Shown here: positions 1 through 10,100 of the stretch, one piece after another
Layout of the letters: every line of letters starts with the position of its first letter
Numbering within the stretch: the first letter of the stretch is position 1
NCBI RefSeq assembly: GCF_023078275.1
Contig: NC_062994.1
Span: 13,277,545 to 13,341,544, forward strand
DNA: 64,000 nucleotides
Source of the DNA: Leguminivora glycinivorella
Taxonomy: Eukaryota; Arthropoda; Insecta; Lepidoptera; Tortricidae
Direction of reading: 5' to 3'
Made by a program: the position numbers and the translations under genes
Notes under the pieces: model-generated
What the model was told of the DNA's origin: nothing
Seen by the model: only the letters and a program-made list of their open reading frames with translations
Database searches by the model: none

Positions 1-40
1 GATTTGGGCGGCGGTTAAAACCTATTATAATGCTGATGGG

Positions 41-234
41 CAGGTGAATGACGTCCATATCAGGTGAATGACCACCAAACTACAGGTGATCGACTACGGA
101 CGCAGGTTAGCGACGCTTGTCGTTAACTTGTCAAATGTGTCATATAAATTTGTACTAATTTGTCGTTAACCTGCTGCTGTTGTCGTTAACCTGTGTATAT
201 TTATCCTTCACCTGATCATGATGTCGTTCACCTG
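41..234. repeat. Phased 12-bp motifs in two inverted half-clusters
   Basis: Four forward copies of a motif close to CAGGTGAATGAC start at 41, 61, 83 and 103. Five reverse-complement copies close to GTCGTTAACCTG start at 119, 162, 182, 203 and 223. Within each half most copies are 20-22 bp apart, about two helical turns, and the halves face each other around position 116. This looks like a protein-binding cluster, an origin-like iteron set or the end of a foldback element. The window starts just before it, so the left limit is unknown. The motif positions are seen directly; any function is inference. Confidence 0.7.
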
Positions 235-940
235 AATTTTAATCGATCATAACTTCTGAAATAATTAATTGATATTGGTGCCTTTGACATTTTTGAAATG
301 TTTGAGACGCATTCAAACGATCCCTAAATTTTTTTTTTTTAAAATGCGACATTTAAAAAAAAGCAAATCTTTCACCTGTCGGTGCCAAATTTTTGAGAAA
401 TGGCCTCAAGCAAACTTCATAAATGCACATTTTGAGTCGTCCTTGGTATTCAAAACGCTTCGAAAACAATTATGTCACCGTCCAGTATAAGAGAGCTCCC
501 TTAGTACAAGTGACAACAGTCATACAAATCTGTTGGTCCGATAGGTCAAGTTAAACTGGTCAAGTCGGTAGCTCAAGTAATAGCATCGAAACTATCGAAT
601 GTGACCATTGCCAAAACGCGCGCCATTTTGACGAGATGCTTGGATCACAACGACGCAATATGTATGAAAGCTTGCGGCGCTTAAGACTGTTTTCTTTCGA
701 GTCACGTGTAACGTATTTTGGCGAGGCAAATTTTGAGGTATAGCGCGTGTCTGTCTCACTCACTCTTATGGTAAACCTAACTACCTGTTTCACTTTGAAA
801 GGATTTTTGAAGTAATGTTGGTAATGTGACATTGTCGCGATGAGGTCTTCCGGTACAAAGCGATTTCCGGTACAAATCTATCGGTGGACCTTTTGTCTCG
901 GCAATAAAGTTTGTAGTTCGGTGACAGCCTTTGAGGCTTG
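235..940. other. AT-rich intergenic DNA, nothing recognised
   Basis: No coding region with recognisable motifs is visible here. Short open frames exist on both strands but have no domain features and look like chance. The segment precedes the parvovirus-like locus and could contain degraded viral non-coding sequence, which I cannot confirm. Confidence 0.5.
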
Positions 941-942
941 AG

Positions 943-1135
943 GAGCGCGAGGCGCGCGTGTGACAGATGAGTTTTTGAATGATTTGAAGTTTTGTGTGTA
1001 TTTGTGTGGCATGAGGTGTTTGTGTAGTGTCGACTCTCGCGAGGGAGTTCGAGAACCGCGAGGCGCGCGTGTGACAATGAGTTTTTGAATGGTTTGTGAA
1101 TGATTTGTGTGGCATGAGGTGTTTTGTGTTGTAAG
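943..1135 (+). repeat. Imperfect direct repeat of about 80-110 bp, two copies
   Basis: Copy 1 starts near 943 and copy 2 near 1058. Both carry GCGAGGCGCGCGTGTGACA, then ATGAGTTTTTGAATG, and later TGTGTGGCATGAGGTGTTT. Copies differ by small indels. The pair lies upstream of the viral promoter and may be part of the viral non-coding end or a local tandem duplication. Seen directly; origin inferred. Confidence 0.65.
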
Positions 1136-1419
1136 ACTTGCGCGCGAGGTTATGAGTTTTTACTCATTTTTGAGGTGAGGTGAGTTGAGGTGTGATGTAA
1201 TACATTTTTTCCGTGTGAAGTGCTGCGACAAATCAACAATATGAGTGGTACAAATGAGGTGCCTCATGAGTGAGGAACTCAACACTAAGTCGCACACACA
1301 CAAATCACATTACAAATTGCACAATAATAAAAAATATTACAAGTTAAATAAAGAAGAAACTTACCATTGTGAAGCTGGAGCTGAGAATAATATTTTGGTA
1401 GGTTGGACCCGAGCTTATA

Positions 1420-1531
1420 AAGGACGAAGTAGGACAAAAGTGGTGGTACAACATCCAAAAATGGACCGGGCTTTAAAGGACGATGTAAGACAAAAAAGAT
1501 GGTACAAAAATCCAAAAATGGACAATTGTGT
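1420..1531 (+). repeat. Promoter-proximal tandem duplication of about 56 bp
   Basis: Two adjacent units (about 1420-1475 and 1476-1531) share AAAGGACGA, then GACAAAA, GGTACAA and ATCCAAAAATGGAC, with a few substitutions. A TATAAAG lies at about 1414, just before the first unit, and TATAAAA lies just after the second. The duplication may be an upstream control region of the NS1 promoter. Confidence 0.65.
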
Positions 1532-1533
1532 GG

Positions 1534-1569
1534 TATAAAAGCAGGAGTGAGAGCGTACAAAATTCAGTC
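1534..1569 (+). promoter_or_regulatory. TATA box plus arthropod initiator for the NS genes
   Basis: TATAAAA is at 1534-1540 and TCAGTC at 1564-1569. The A of TCAGT is about 32 bases after the first T of the TATA box, the usual spacing for an arthropod core promoter. The first NS-region ATG is about 113 bases downstream at 1679. Densovirus NS promoters are known to pair a TATA box with a CAGT initiator. The geometry is seen; activity is inferred. Confidence 0.7.
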
Positions 1570-1665
1570 GTGACGGCAATGTCGTACAAGCAACTCTACT
1601 TTTACCACATTATTACGCATCATAATATCGAAGAGGAAATTAAACATTTGTAAACTTACCCTGTT

Positions 1666-3447
1666 GTGCACTTTAAAAATGAAACGTGCTCGGAAAAATG
1701 CAAAAAAGGAGAGTGTGGCAGTGGTGACGAAACCAGCACCGATCGAGGAGCAACAGGAACGGGAGGAGACACCCCCACGGACAACGACGATGGAGACGGA
1801 CGAAGTGGTGGAGGAAGCGGTGACGGGGAGGGAGGAGACGAGCTCATCGGACGAGGAGGAGAATCTGACGGATTGAAACAAGTTCCGCCAAGACCAGAAC
1901 ACAACCTATGTCATGGAGTTGAAGGGTCTGGGAGCATTGATGGAAGCAGCGGCAAATACAGTGTACTCTGGCGAAATGGACGAAGAAGACTCTACAGTAA
2001 CGGAGGGGGATCGTGCGAAAGAATTGGAGAAGACGCTGGAAGCATGGAACCGGGACTATGTGCAGTCGGTACGTATCGACCAGGTGATGAAAGTGAAATT
2101 GCAACAATTTATAACGGACCTTATAAACTCATCGCTGTGCATTATGGAATGCGAAGACGGCATTGGCACATCTTATACATATCTAAAAATAAACAGTGGG
2201 GATTTAACTCTCGGTTGGGACGAGCTATTCGAGAAAAACAGTACAAATGTACATCAATTAACTGTGTGGCTTATTTACGCAAGTATCTTTATTCCGGCCA
2301 TGGTCGTCAAGTGCTACAAGATATTCTCACCGAGGAAATTGTTAAAACTTGTCAGTGCGCAGGACATACATGTGGAGTGGACAGGCTTAATACGTGGACG
2401 GAGGAAGCATACGAAACTGATTGTACCGAAGTGGGAAATACAATACTTGCCAATGAAGGCACAACATCTGATAACGGGGACCAAGGAGTGGTGGATGAGG
2501 TTTGTAAAACCTACACAAACAACATACGTAAGCGAACACGGCGGGATAGAGATGAAGTACAATCCCAAGTCGGGAAAATTCTATTCGGAGGGGAGAACGG
2601 TGAAGGATGTTCCATGGAGTCAAGAGAGAATGGCAGGTTATATAGTGGAAATGCAAATATTATTTTACTTTTATGCCAAGCAGGTGCTTTCTCAGAATCA
2701 ATCGCAATGGAAGTACTTGCAAGAGCACCTGACGGGATCGAGTTTATGTGCTCCAAACAATTTGGGGAGCGGATCAAAACGTACATCCACATTGCCCGAA
2801 TTTTGGTATTTCAAGAATCGGTAAAACAAAGATTTTACAGGGCCAAGGAGAAATGGGAGAAAAAAAACCCCGATTTGAATAATGAGGAACACTTTGATCA
2901 CGCCGACGAGTGTTTAAATACAATATTGAAAAATAACAAGACTGATCGGATGGTTTTTGCCAAAATTACGTACACTCACTTTACAGCCAAAGCGGGTAAA
3001 CGTAACAATCTCTTTTTCCTTGGACCACCGTCCACGGGCAAAACAATGCTCATGAACAGTCTAGTAGATTGCCACTTTAATTACTGCAGATTAACCGGAT
3101 TAGTACAAAACAGCGCATTTAACTTTTCTGGACTTTTGCACACGAATGCATGTTTTATGGACGAGTGTAAATTGACAGAGAACCAATTTGAGCAGTGGAA
3201 ATTGCTGGCGGGACGGGTACCGATGTCAACTGATGTCAAATATAAGGACAGATGTGATGTTTACAATTGCGCTTTGTATACAAGTAGCAATTATGCCATA
3301 GAAATGTATTGTAAAGTGCCGCAAGCCAAACAGGCAATTGATGAGCGTACTTTACAATTTACATTTGGATGGCGCATACAAGGATTTATTCACTTGCCTC
3401 CCCATACATGGGAAAAACTTTGGAAAGATTACAACTTTGAATTGTAA
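1666..3447 (+). CDS. Endogenous parvovirus (densovirus-like) NS1, rolling-hairpin replication protein
   Basis: The frame is open for 593 codons. Its first codon here is GTG and the first in-frame ATG is at 2044, so the true start is uncertain. Counting from 1666, an HWH (HUH metal-binding) triplet is at residues 166-168 and a YLRK nickase motif at 203-206. A superfamily-3 helicase follows: Walker A GPPSTGKT at 453-460, an acidic MDEC Walker B-like segment, and a sensor region ending TSSN. In parvoviruses NS1 nicks and unwinds viral DNA in the nucleus. The N-terminal 120 codons are Gly/Asp-rich low complexity and may only shadow the acidic frame below. No inverted terminal repeat or capsid ORF is seen, so this is a partial integrated copy rather than a whole virus. 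The family call is strong; the genus (possibly iteradensovirus-like) is a guess. Confidence 0.85.
   Translation: MHFKNETCSEKCKKGECGSGDETSTDRGATGTGGDTPTDNDDGDGRSGGGSGDGEGGDELIGRGGESDGLKQVPPRPEHNLCHGVEGSGSIDGSSGKYSVLWRNGRRRLYSNGGGSCERIGEDAGSMEPGLCAVGTYRPGDESEIATIYNGPYKLIAVHYGMRRRHWHILYISKNKQWGFNSRLGRAIREKQYKCTSINCVAYLRKYLYSGHGRQVLQDILTEEIVKTCQCAGHTCGVDRLNTWTEEAYETDCTEVGNTILANEGTTSDNGDQGVVDEVCKTYTNNIRKRTRRDRDEVQSQVGKILFGGENGEGCSMESRENGRLYSGNANIILLLCQAGAFSESIAMEVLARAPDGIEFMCSKQFGERIKTYIHIARILVFQESVKQRFYRAKEKWEKKNPDLNNEEHFDHADECLNTILKNNKTDRMVFAKITYTHFTAKAGKRNNLFFLGPPSTGKTMLMNSLVDCHFNYCRLTGLVQNSAFNFSGLLHTNACFMDECKLTENQFEQWKLLAGRVPMSTDVKYKDRCDVYNCALYTSSNYAIEMYCKVPQAKQAIDERTLQFTFGWRIQGFIHLPPHTWEKLWKDYNFEL
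1679..2824 (+). CDS. NS2-like frame overlapping NS1, split by one stop
   Basis: This frame is shifted relative to NS1. A short acidic ORF runs from ATG 1679 to the TGA at 1874-1876, rich in Glu, Thr and Ser (EEENLTD end). After a gap the same frame is open from ATG 1913 to 2824, 303 codons, wholly inside NS1. Densoviruses commonly encode a second non-structural protein in an overlapping frame, reached by leaky scanning. A 300-codon frame surviving opposite a conserved helicase gene argues for a real gene or a young insertion. Whether the 1874 stop is original, a disabling mutation or removed by splicing cannot be told. I recognise no catalytic motif in the product. Confidence 0.55.
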
Positions 3448-3533
3448 GGCCATGTTTATAGAATAAGAGCTTATCTAACAATGTATTCTTGCTGCAAAAT
3501 GAAAAAATGTAAAAAAAAATGTTTAAAAATTCT

Positions 3534-3539
3534 AATAAA
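3534..3539 (+). terminator. AATAAA polyadenylation signal after NS1
   Basis: AATAAA lies 87 bases after the NS1 stop in an A/T-rich 3' flank and is followed by T-rich sequence. Its position suits 3' end formation of the NS transcript. A single hexamer in AT-rich DNA is weak evidence by itself. Confidence 0.5.
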
Positions 3540-3579
3540 ATAATTTTTTTTTGAAACTTATTTTTTTTTGTCTTTTTTT

Positions 3580-3770
3580 TTTCCATAAATATATGAACAG
3601 ACAAGATGTTTAAAAAAAAGTAAATAGACAAGGTGATCATAATATGTATACATACATGAGTCATAAATATGTATACAGATATGAGTCATAAATATATATA
3701 CAGATGAGGTAATCAAAAACATGTAAACAGACAAGTGTCAAAAATATGTATACAAATACATGCAAATGGA
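3580..3770 (+). repeat. Degenerate AT-rich tandem repeat
   Basis: Variants of AAATATGTATACAGA with GAGTCAT or ACAAG spacers recur about every 25-30 bases. The block separates the viral fragment from the first telomere-type repeats. No gene is seen. Confidence 0.55.
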
Positions 3771-3783
3771 TAGAGTTGAATGT

Positions 3784-3874
3784 TAGGTTACGTTAGGTTA
3801 GGTTAGGTTTTTTTTTTTTTTTTTTTAGGTCTGAGTTAGGTTAGGTCTGAGTTAGGTTAGGTCTGAGTTAGGTT
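3784..3874 (+). repeat. Telomeric GGTTA repeats with poly(T) and 16-bp variant units
   Basis: A few imperfect TTAGGTTACG/GGTTA units are followed by a run of about 19 T, then units of GGTCTGAGTTAGGTTA. The variant unit is 16 bp (GGTCTGA + GTTA + GGTTA). The poly(T) inside GGTTA may be a remnant 3' tail of a minus-strand element. This is the proximal boundary of the telomeric-repeat domain. Confidence 0.8.
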
Positions 3875-3943
3875 GGGGTGCAGGGCTGGTAGGGGTGCAG
3901 GGCTGGTAGACCTCCTCGTGGTGCACCCTGGGAGGGGGAGAGT
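3875..3943 (+). promoter_or_regulatory. Element A 5'-terminal hairpin region
   Basis: Two copies of GGGGTGCAGGGCTGGTA are followed by GACCTCCTCGTGGTGCACCC. GGGTGC can pair with GCACCC around a small inner ACC/GGT stem. The same layout starts element D and, with different bases, elements C, G and H, so it is a conserved family 5' end. Role in RNA processing, translation or packaging is unknown. Confidence 0.5.
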
Positions 3944-4843
3944 AGCCGCTCAGTTGCGCGTTCGCTATTCTCCCTCTGCGAACTACCAGTCGTGGGGCGT
4001 GCAGTTGAGCTTATTGCTCCTGCGTTGACTTCAATGTCGTGTTCGTAGCTGCTCTCGTCTTGTCTCAGTCCATCTGAGGTGATAGAGGATGCAGACGTTG
4101 GAGATTGTGCGATGCTGTGTGTGCGTCGCCTATACCGCAAACTTGGCCCGTGGGTGCCAGGAGCGGGGGCCGCCTCCCCTCGGGGTGGGGGCTGCGAGGA
4201 AGAAAACCTCCATAAAAAATTACTTGCTGTGAGGGCGATGGTTGACCCAGGTCGGCCGTCGGCCAACTCGTAACCCGGCCCGTGGGGCCGGCACGAGGGT
4301 CGCTGTCTCGGACAGGGATCGCGAGGAAGGACACCTCTTCAAAAACCACAGGAGGGAGTAGGTTGACCTCTAACACCTCAGTCACCTACCTGTGTATGTC
4401 CTGCACAGTGCGAGCCGTACGTGGGGAAGACGGGATCCTGGAGGGTTGAGCCGAGCGGAGTCGGGTCAGTTACTCTCGCAACGCAACACGCCCTCTTCGG
4501 CCCTTATTTCTCGCCAAACGGTAGCCCTGCAGCTAGCCACTGCAGGGTATTTGGACACGCAATGATCATGGGATGAGACAGCGTGAGTTGCAGGCTAGAT
4601 GCGAGGGGGCTGTCTGGGACAGTGGAATTCTTCCATGCTGACGGGGCAAGGGCGTGTGGAACAACTGGAGGAATAAGATCGATTCTTCCAGCCACACGTC
4701 TGTAGCTCCCGATGTCGCGTAGCAATTCCAACCCCTCGTGTCTATACTTTCTGGGTAGCCTTGGTGCACATTGTGTGCATCCCCAGTGTGGGCTCCGTGG
4801 TGGGTGAGGAACACAGGAAGCGAAGTTAAAATTTTTTATAAAC

Positions 4844-7099
4844 ATGGCACCAAAACGATCAAATAAAACTAGGACGAAGAAACAGGAGAAAGCAGGAGGG
4901 TGCTTCAATGACTATTGGAGCATTCTTAGACTGAGGGGCGGCAATCCACCGCCACGAGATACTAAGGGTCGATTCGTGTCTGGATCGGCACCTGACGAAT
5001 CCACGGAGGCCTCAACAGAAACCTCTACGAGGTCTCAGATGAAAAAGGAGAACCGGGGATCACTGCCGGACCTACGGGTGTCGCTCACCAGATGCGACGA
5101 GCGACCCGGACTGGAGTCTGACTCATCAGCAGCCACTATGGAAACAGTGAGTTCCCGAGAAAACATAATTGTGGGAAAATACTGGCGGAAGGGTGAAAAA
5201 CGGCCCGCTGATGACGGTATCTCGGATACTGACAGTGACGTGGCGCCCGTAGACGAGATGCTGGCTAAGAGAAAGCCGTTCTTAAAGGCGATGTCTAAAC
5301 GAGGCAGGGGTCGGCCACCGACCACAGGCGAATATGTAGGCTTCGGAAAGCTGCAGGCCGAGCTGTCTGCTGAAAAAGCTCGCTTGGAACAGCTCAACAC
5401 AGAGCAGGCGTTGGCGGCTTTCCTAGCCTCATCAGAAGAAGCGGCGAGAGACAGGAGTGCTCGCTTGATGAACCGACAGTCCCAGTCTCCCGACTGCAGT
5501 GTGGAAATGGAAACTGCAGTTGCGATCGAGGACAAGGTTCGGGCCGCCCTTAACGCGGTGACCCACGTGATGAGCAAGTCAGGGCACTTAAAGGGCACAT
5601 ACCAAAAGCTTCTGAAGGACTCGGTTACCACTCTCGGTGGAGCCTTCGCAGAGTTGAGGTCACGCACTACGTCAGATGAAGTTGCGCGCCTCGAAGCGGC
5701 GAATACGCAGCTCAAGACCCAGCTAGCGGAGCTGCGGAGGCAGGTTCAAGAAATCCGCAACCAGCCTGCCGTAGCAACTGATGCCGAAATAAAAAAGATC
5801 GTGGAGGAAGCGCTGCGTAGTAGCACGGCGCAATTTAGCAACATGCTGAACGCCAGGCTGGAGGGCATTGAATGTCGCCTCCTCCCCGAACCACGGTTGC
5901 GCCCACCTTTGGCTTCGGACCGGCGTGAAGAACAGGACGTGTCTGGCCACCCTGAATTGGATGACCAATCTAATCGTGCAGGAGAAATGGCAGCGGCTAC
6001 CCAGCCTGCCACATCAGGTGTCAAACAAGGTGCCAAATCCAAAACAAGGCGCAAGAAGACTACTCTAGCTGCTAAAGAAGCTGCTGGCGCTAGAGAAGTT
6101 CAACAGGAATCAACAGCTGCTGCTGCGGCTCCAACAGCTCCAGCAGCTGCTCCGGCAAATCCTCCAAGTGGGAGCTGGAAAGACGCACTAGGCAGGAAGG
6201 CCAAAAAAGCCAAAAAGCCGACAGCTCCTGCAACACAGGCGTCCAAGCCGGCACGTAAGCGTAAACTGCAGCCCCCGCGCACCGCTGCAGTTACTCTTAC
6301 GCTCAAACAGGAAGCTGTCGACACCGGCGTTAAGTACGAAACGATATTAGCTGAAGCTAAGAAGAAAATAAAGTTGGAGGAAATAGGAATCTCCTCTGTC
6401 CGCTTCCGGACAACAGCTACCGGAGCACGCATGCTGGAGCTTCCTGCTGACACCAAAGAGATTGAAGTTGCGGCGGATGCTCTGGCGGCGAAACTGAGGG
6501 AGGTTCTGGATCCTAACATGGTCCACATTCAGCGACCGATTAAATGCGCTGACATCCGCGTCATGGGGCTGGATGATTCAGCGACCGCTGAGGAAGTCGT
6601 AGCGGCCGTGGCTGAGCTCGGGAACTGCGCTGCTGAGGCCGTCAAATCCGGCGTGATATCGCGCAGCCAGAATGGCTCTGGGACGCTCTGGCTGAGCTGT
6701 CCAGTGGCTGCCGCCAAAAAGGTCGTAGAGGCAGGCCGACTCAAAGTAGGCTGGATCTCGGCGCGAGTCGTCCTGTTAGACACCAAACCTCTTAGGTGTT
6801 ACCGCTGTCTGGAGACAGGCCACGTTGGAGCCAAGTGCGAAAAGGGCATCGACCGGAGTAACATCTGTTATCGCTGTGGGGAATCCGGTCACAAGTCACG
6901 CGAGTGCAGTGCCCAACCGAGTTGTGCCGTTTGCAAGGCAGCTGGGAAACCGGCTGATCATCCGATTGGTGGCAAAGGGTGCCAGAATAATAAGGTTCGC
7001 CCGAATAAGCAAGCCGTGAAGAAGACAGGAGCAGGTCAAGAAACACCTCCGCCTTCCCAGCAAAATGCTGTGCCGGAAACCATGGACACCGCCCAATAA
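4844..7099 (+). CDS. Element A ORF1, gag-like RNA-binding protein (751 aa)
   Basis: The N-terminal region is basic then acidic/Ser-rich and includes LRLRGG at residues 28-33. A helical SGHLKGT segment and a Leu/Glu/Arg coiled coil follow near 240-320, then an Ala/Pro/Lys-rich linker. About 170 residues with an RRM-like pattern (beginning near PPRTAAVTLTL) precede three zinc knuckles: CX2CX4HX4C at 652-665 and 675-688, and CX2CX8HX6C from 694. In SART-type elements ORF1p binds element RNA, multimerises and helps target telomeres in the nucleus. The ATG at 4844 is the first in frame after a leader of almost 1 kb. The stop is one base from the ORF2 ATG (TAAAATG), which implies coupled translation. 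The frame is intact. Confidence 0.88.
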   Translation: MAPKRSNKTRTKKQEKAGGCFNDYWSILRLRGGNPPPRDTKGRFVSGSAPDESTEASTETSTRSQMKKENRGSLPDLRVSLTRCDERPGLESDSSAATMETVSSRENIIVGKYWRKGEKRPADDGISDTDSDVAPVDEMLAKRKPFLKAMSKRGRGRPPTTGEYVGFGKLQAELSAEKARLEQLNTEQALAAFLASSEEAARDRSARLMNRQSQSPDCSVEMETAVAIEDKVRAALNAVTHVMSKSGHLKGTYQKLLKDSVTTLGGAFAELRSRTTSDEVARLEAANTQLKTQLAELRRQVQEIRNQPAVATDAEIKKIVEEALRSSTAQFSNMLNARLEGIECRLLPEPRLRPPLASDRREEQDVSGHPELDDQSNRAGEMAAATQPATSGVKQGAKSKTRRKKTTLAAKEAAGAREVQQESTAAAAAPTAPAAAPANPPSGSWKDALGRKAKKAKKPTAPATQASKPARKRKLQPPRTAAVTLTLKQEAVDTGVKYETILAEAKKKIKLEEIGISSVRFRTTATGARMLELPADTKEIEVAADALAAKLREVLDPNMVHIQRPIKCADIRVMGLDDSATAEEVVAAVAELGNCAAEAVKSGVISRSQNGSGTLWLSCPVAAAKKVVEAGRLKVGWISARVVLLDTKPLRCYRCLETGHVGAKCEKGIDRSNICYRCGESGHKSRECSAQPSCAVCKAAGKPADHPIGGKGCQNNKVRPNKQAVKKTGAGQETPPPSQQNAVPETMDTAQ

Positions 7100-7100
7100 A

Positions 7101-10100
7101 ATGGCTATAAAGTGTATCCAGGCGAATATCAACCACTGTGCCGCGGCGCAGGATCTATTGCTCCAGTCCATGGTTGAGTGGGACATAAAGGCGGCGGTAG
7201 TTTCGGAACCCTACTTTATCCCAAACCGAGACGACTGGGTGTCGGACCAGGACAACACGGTGGCCATTATTGTTCCTGCTCTAGCCGGATCGCTAGCCAT
7301 CGAAAATTCTGTGAGGGGTAGTGGGTTTGTCATGGCTGTCACAGGCGGCTTAGGCATCATCGGGATATACTTTTCTCCTAATCGTGCCCTTGCCGAGTTT
7401 GAACGGATGCTCACAGAAGTTGGAGCCTTGATAGGGCAAATTTCTCCTATCCCGGTGCTAGTGGCTGGAGATTTCAATGCAAAGTCAATAGCATGGGGAT
7501 CTCCAGCAACAGACGTCCGGGGAGAGGTATTAGAAGAGTGGGCAATCTCGCAAGGGCTGACTGTCCTCAACACCGGGTCGGAGAGTACATGCGTGCGGCC
7601 TCAGGGTGAGTCCATCGTGGACGTTACTTTTGCGTCCAACGCCCTGGCTCGCCGCGTTCGTAACTGGAGGGTGGAGATTGGCGTGGAGACACTATCGGAC
7701 CACCGGTATATACAGTTCGAGGTCACAACTGTACCCGCCACTCCAAGACAGAACCGACCCGCTGCAGGGGACAGTCCAAGATGGGTGCTGTCAAAACTTG
7801 ACAGACAGCTGGCAAAGGAGGCGGCCATAGTCGAGTCCTGGGGTGCTCGTAATGAGCCAAATCAGGTCGACCACGAAGCGGAGCTTCTCGCTGCCGCTCT
7901 AACCCGAGTGTGCGATGCGGCTATGCCAAGGGCCAAGCCTTTCGTGCCCAAGCGCCAAGTGTACTGGTGGCGACCTGAACTCCGCCAACTGCGGAACGCG
8001 TGCGTGGCTGCGCGCCGCCAGTACACCAGATACAGAAGAAGGCGGAATAGAGACGAGGCTGAGGAAGAAGCACTGTACGGTACCTACAGGGAGTCCCGTG
8101 CAACCCTGCGGAAGGCCATAGCGCAAGCGAAAGAGGCGGCCTGGGAGGAATGACTTGAGATTCTTGACAGGGATCCTTGGGGTAGGCCGTATCGAGCTGT
8201 AAGAAAGAAGCTTCGACCCTGGGCGCCCCCCTTGACAAGCAGCCTCCAGCCAGACCTCCTGGAGCGAGTCGTCGGTGCCCTGTTTCCCGAGAGGGGAGAG
8301 TTCGTGCCTCCAGCTATGGCACCTAACACCAGACCGCCGGAAGTGGAGAGGGAAGTGCCGCCAGTCTCCGAAGCAGAGTTCGACGTTGCCGTCCAAAAGC
8401 TTCGGTCGAAAAATACGGCTCCCGGGCCTGACGGCATACCCGGGCGCGCACTGGTGGTCGCACTCAGCGAGCTCGAAGAGAAAGTCAGAGGCCTGTTCAC
8501 CTCGTGCCTGACTCAGGGGCGGTTCCCCAATAGGTGGAAAACGGGTAAGCTGGTACTCCTCCGAAAGGAGGGGCGCCCGCCCGATCAGCCGTCGGCCTAC
8601 CGCCCTATAGTCCTGCTCGACGAGACGAGCAAGCTCTTCGAGCGGGTAATAGCGACCCGCCTCGTCAGGAGCATGAACCCGGGCCTAAGCGACTGCCAAT
8701 ACGGCTTCCGCCCGCAGCGCTCGACGCTGGATGCGATCGCCCGTGTAAGGGATTTTGCGGAGGAAGAGGTTTCTCAGGGTGGGGTGGTGATGTCTGTGTC
8801 GCTTGACATCTCTAACGCCTTTAACACCCTGCCCTGGGAAACAATCAAAGCGGCGCTTAAATACCACAGCGTGCCAGAATACCTGCAAAGCATTGTAGCT
8901 GACTACTTTGCCGGGCGCGCTGTGGTGTTCCCCACGAAAGATGGCTGGGGGCGAAGACAGATGTCGTGCGGTGTTCCACAGGGCTCGGTGTTGGGGCCGC
9001 TCCTGTGGAACATCGGTTACGACTGGGTCCTGCGCGGGGCCACTGTGCGGGGCATCAGCGTCACGTGCTACGCTGATGACACCCTCGTGTCGGCCCGTGG
9101 CAGAACCCATAGAGAGGCGGCCCATCTCGCCACAGCAGGGGTGGCATATGCCGTCCACAGAATCAGGGCGTTAGGCCTCGAGGTGGCTCTTCACAAGTCC
9201 GAGGTCCTGGTATTCCACGGACCTCGGAATAAGCCACCAGACGGGGCACACATTATAGTGGGAGGAACTTCCATCGCCGTCGGGTCGACGATGAAATACC
9301 TGGGACTTGTCCTCGACGGTCGATGGAAGTTCGAGGAGCATTTTAAGCGCCTGGCGCCTAAATTAATGGCTGCAGCTGGAGCGCTTGGGAGGATTCTCCC
9401 GAACCTGGGTGGGCCAGGAGGAGCCTGCAGGCGGCTATATGTGAGTGTGGTGCGCTCGATGGCGCTTTACGGGGCGCCTATTTGGGCGGACACCCTGAGA
9501 CCTCGGAGTGCGGCCCTATTGCGTCGACCGCAGCGGGCCATAGCTCTCAGGGTGGCTCGAGCGTACCGCGATAACTCGCACGTGGCAGCCTGTCTGTTAG
9601 CCGGGAGCCCGCCATGGGACCTTGAGGCCAAGGCCCAGTCTGCGGTCTACTGGCGGTTGCTCACGGCACGAAAGGAGGGAAACTGGCCCGCCCCTCGGGA
9701 GGTCCGCCAGTGGCGTGACGACGCGCGGGACGACCTTTACCACCAATGGTCAGAGCGCCTGGAGATCCCGGGAGCTAGCCGGGACCTGGTGACCGCTGTT
9801 CGGCCCGTTCTGAATGAATGGGTCGAACGCAAACATGGCGCACCCTCCTTCCACCTCACACAGCTCCTGACGGGGCACGGTTGCTTCGGATGGTACCTGT
9901 GTGAGAGGGTTGGACGAGAGCCGACCCCAGAGTGTCACCACTGTGACAGGGGAGCCGTGGACACGGCCAACCATACGCGCGAAGAGTGCCCTGCGTGGGC
10001 GGAGCCTCGCGCTGCCATGTCCACGGTGGTGGGCGGAGACCTCTCACTGCCGGCGTTAGTACGCCGAATGATCGGCAGTGAGGAGGCTTGGGCGGCAGTG

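Noticed and set aside
560..1115. Minus-strand ORFs of about 90-112 codons left of the viral locus
   Set aside because: No recognisable domain, overlapping frames derived from a direct repeat, and AT-rich context; probably chance.
3655..3770. A telomeric or centromeric satellite in the AT-rich block before element A
   Set aside because: Units are few, degenerate and short. They are recorded only as a local tandem repeat.
4925..4942. A true ubiquitin fusion at the start of ORF1
   Set aside because: Only 27 residues precede LRLRGG in element A and they do not resemble ubiquitin, so only the short motif is shared.
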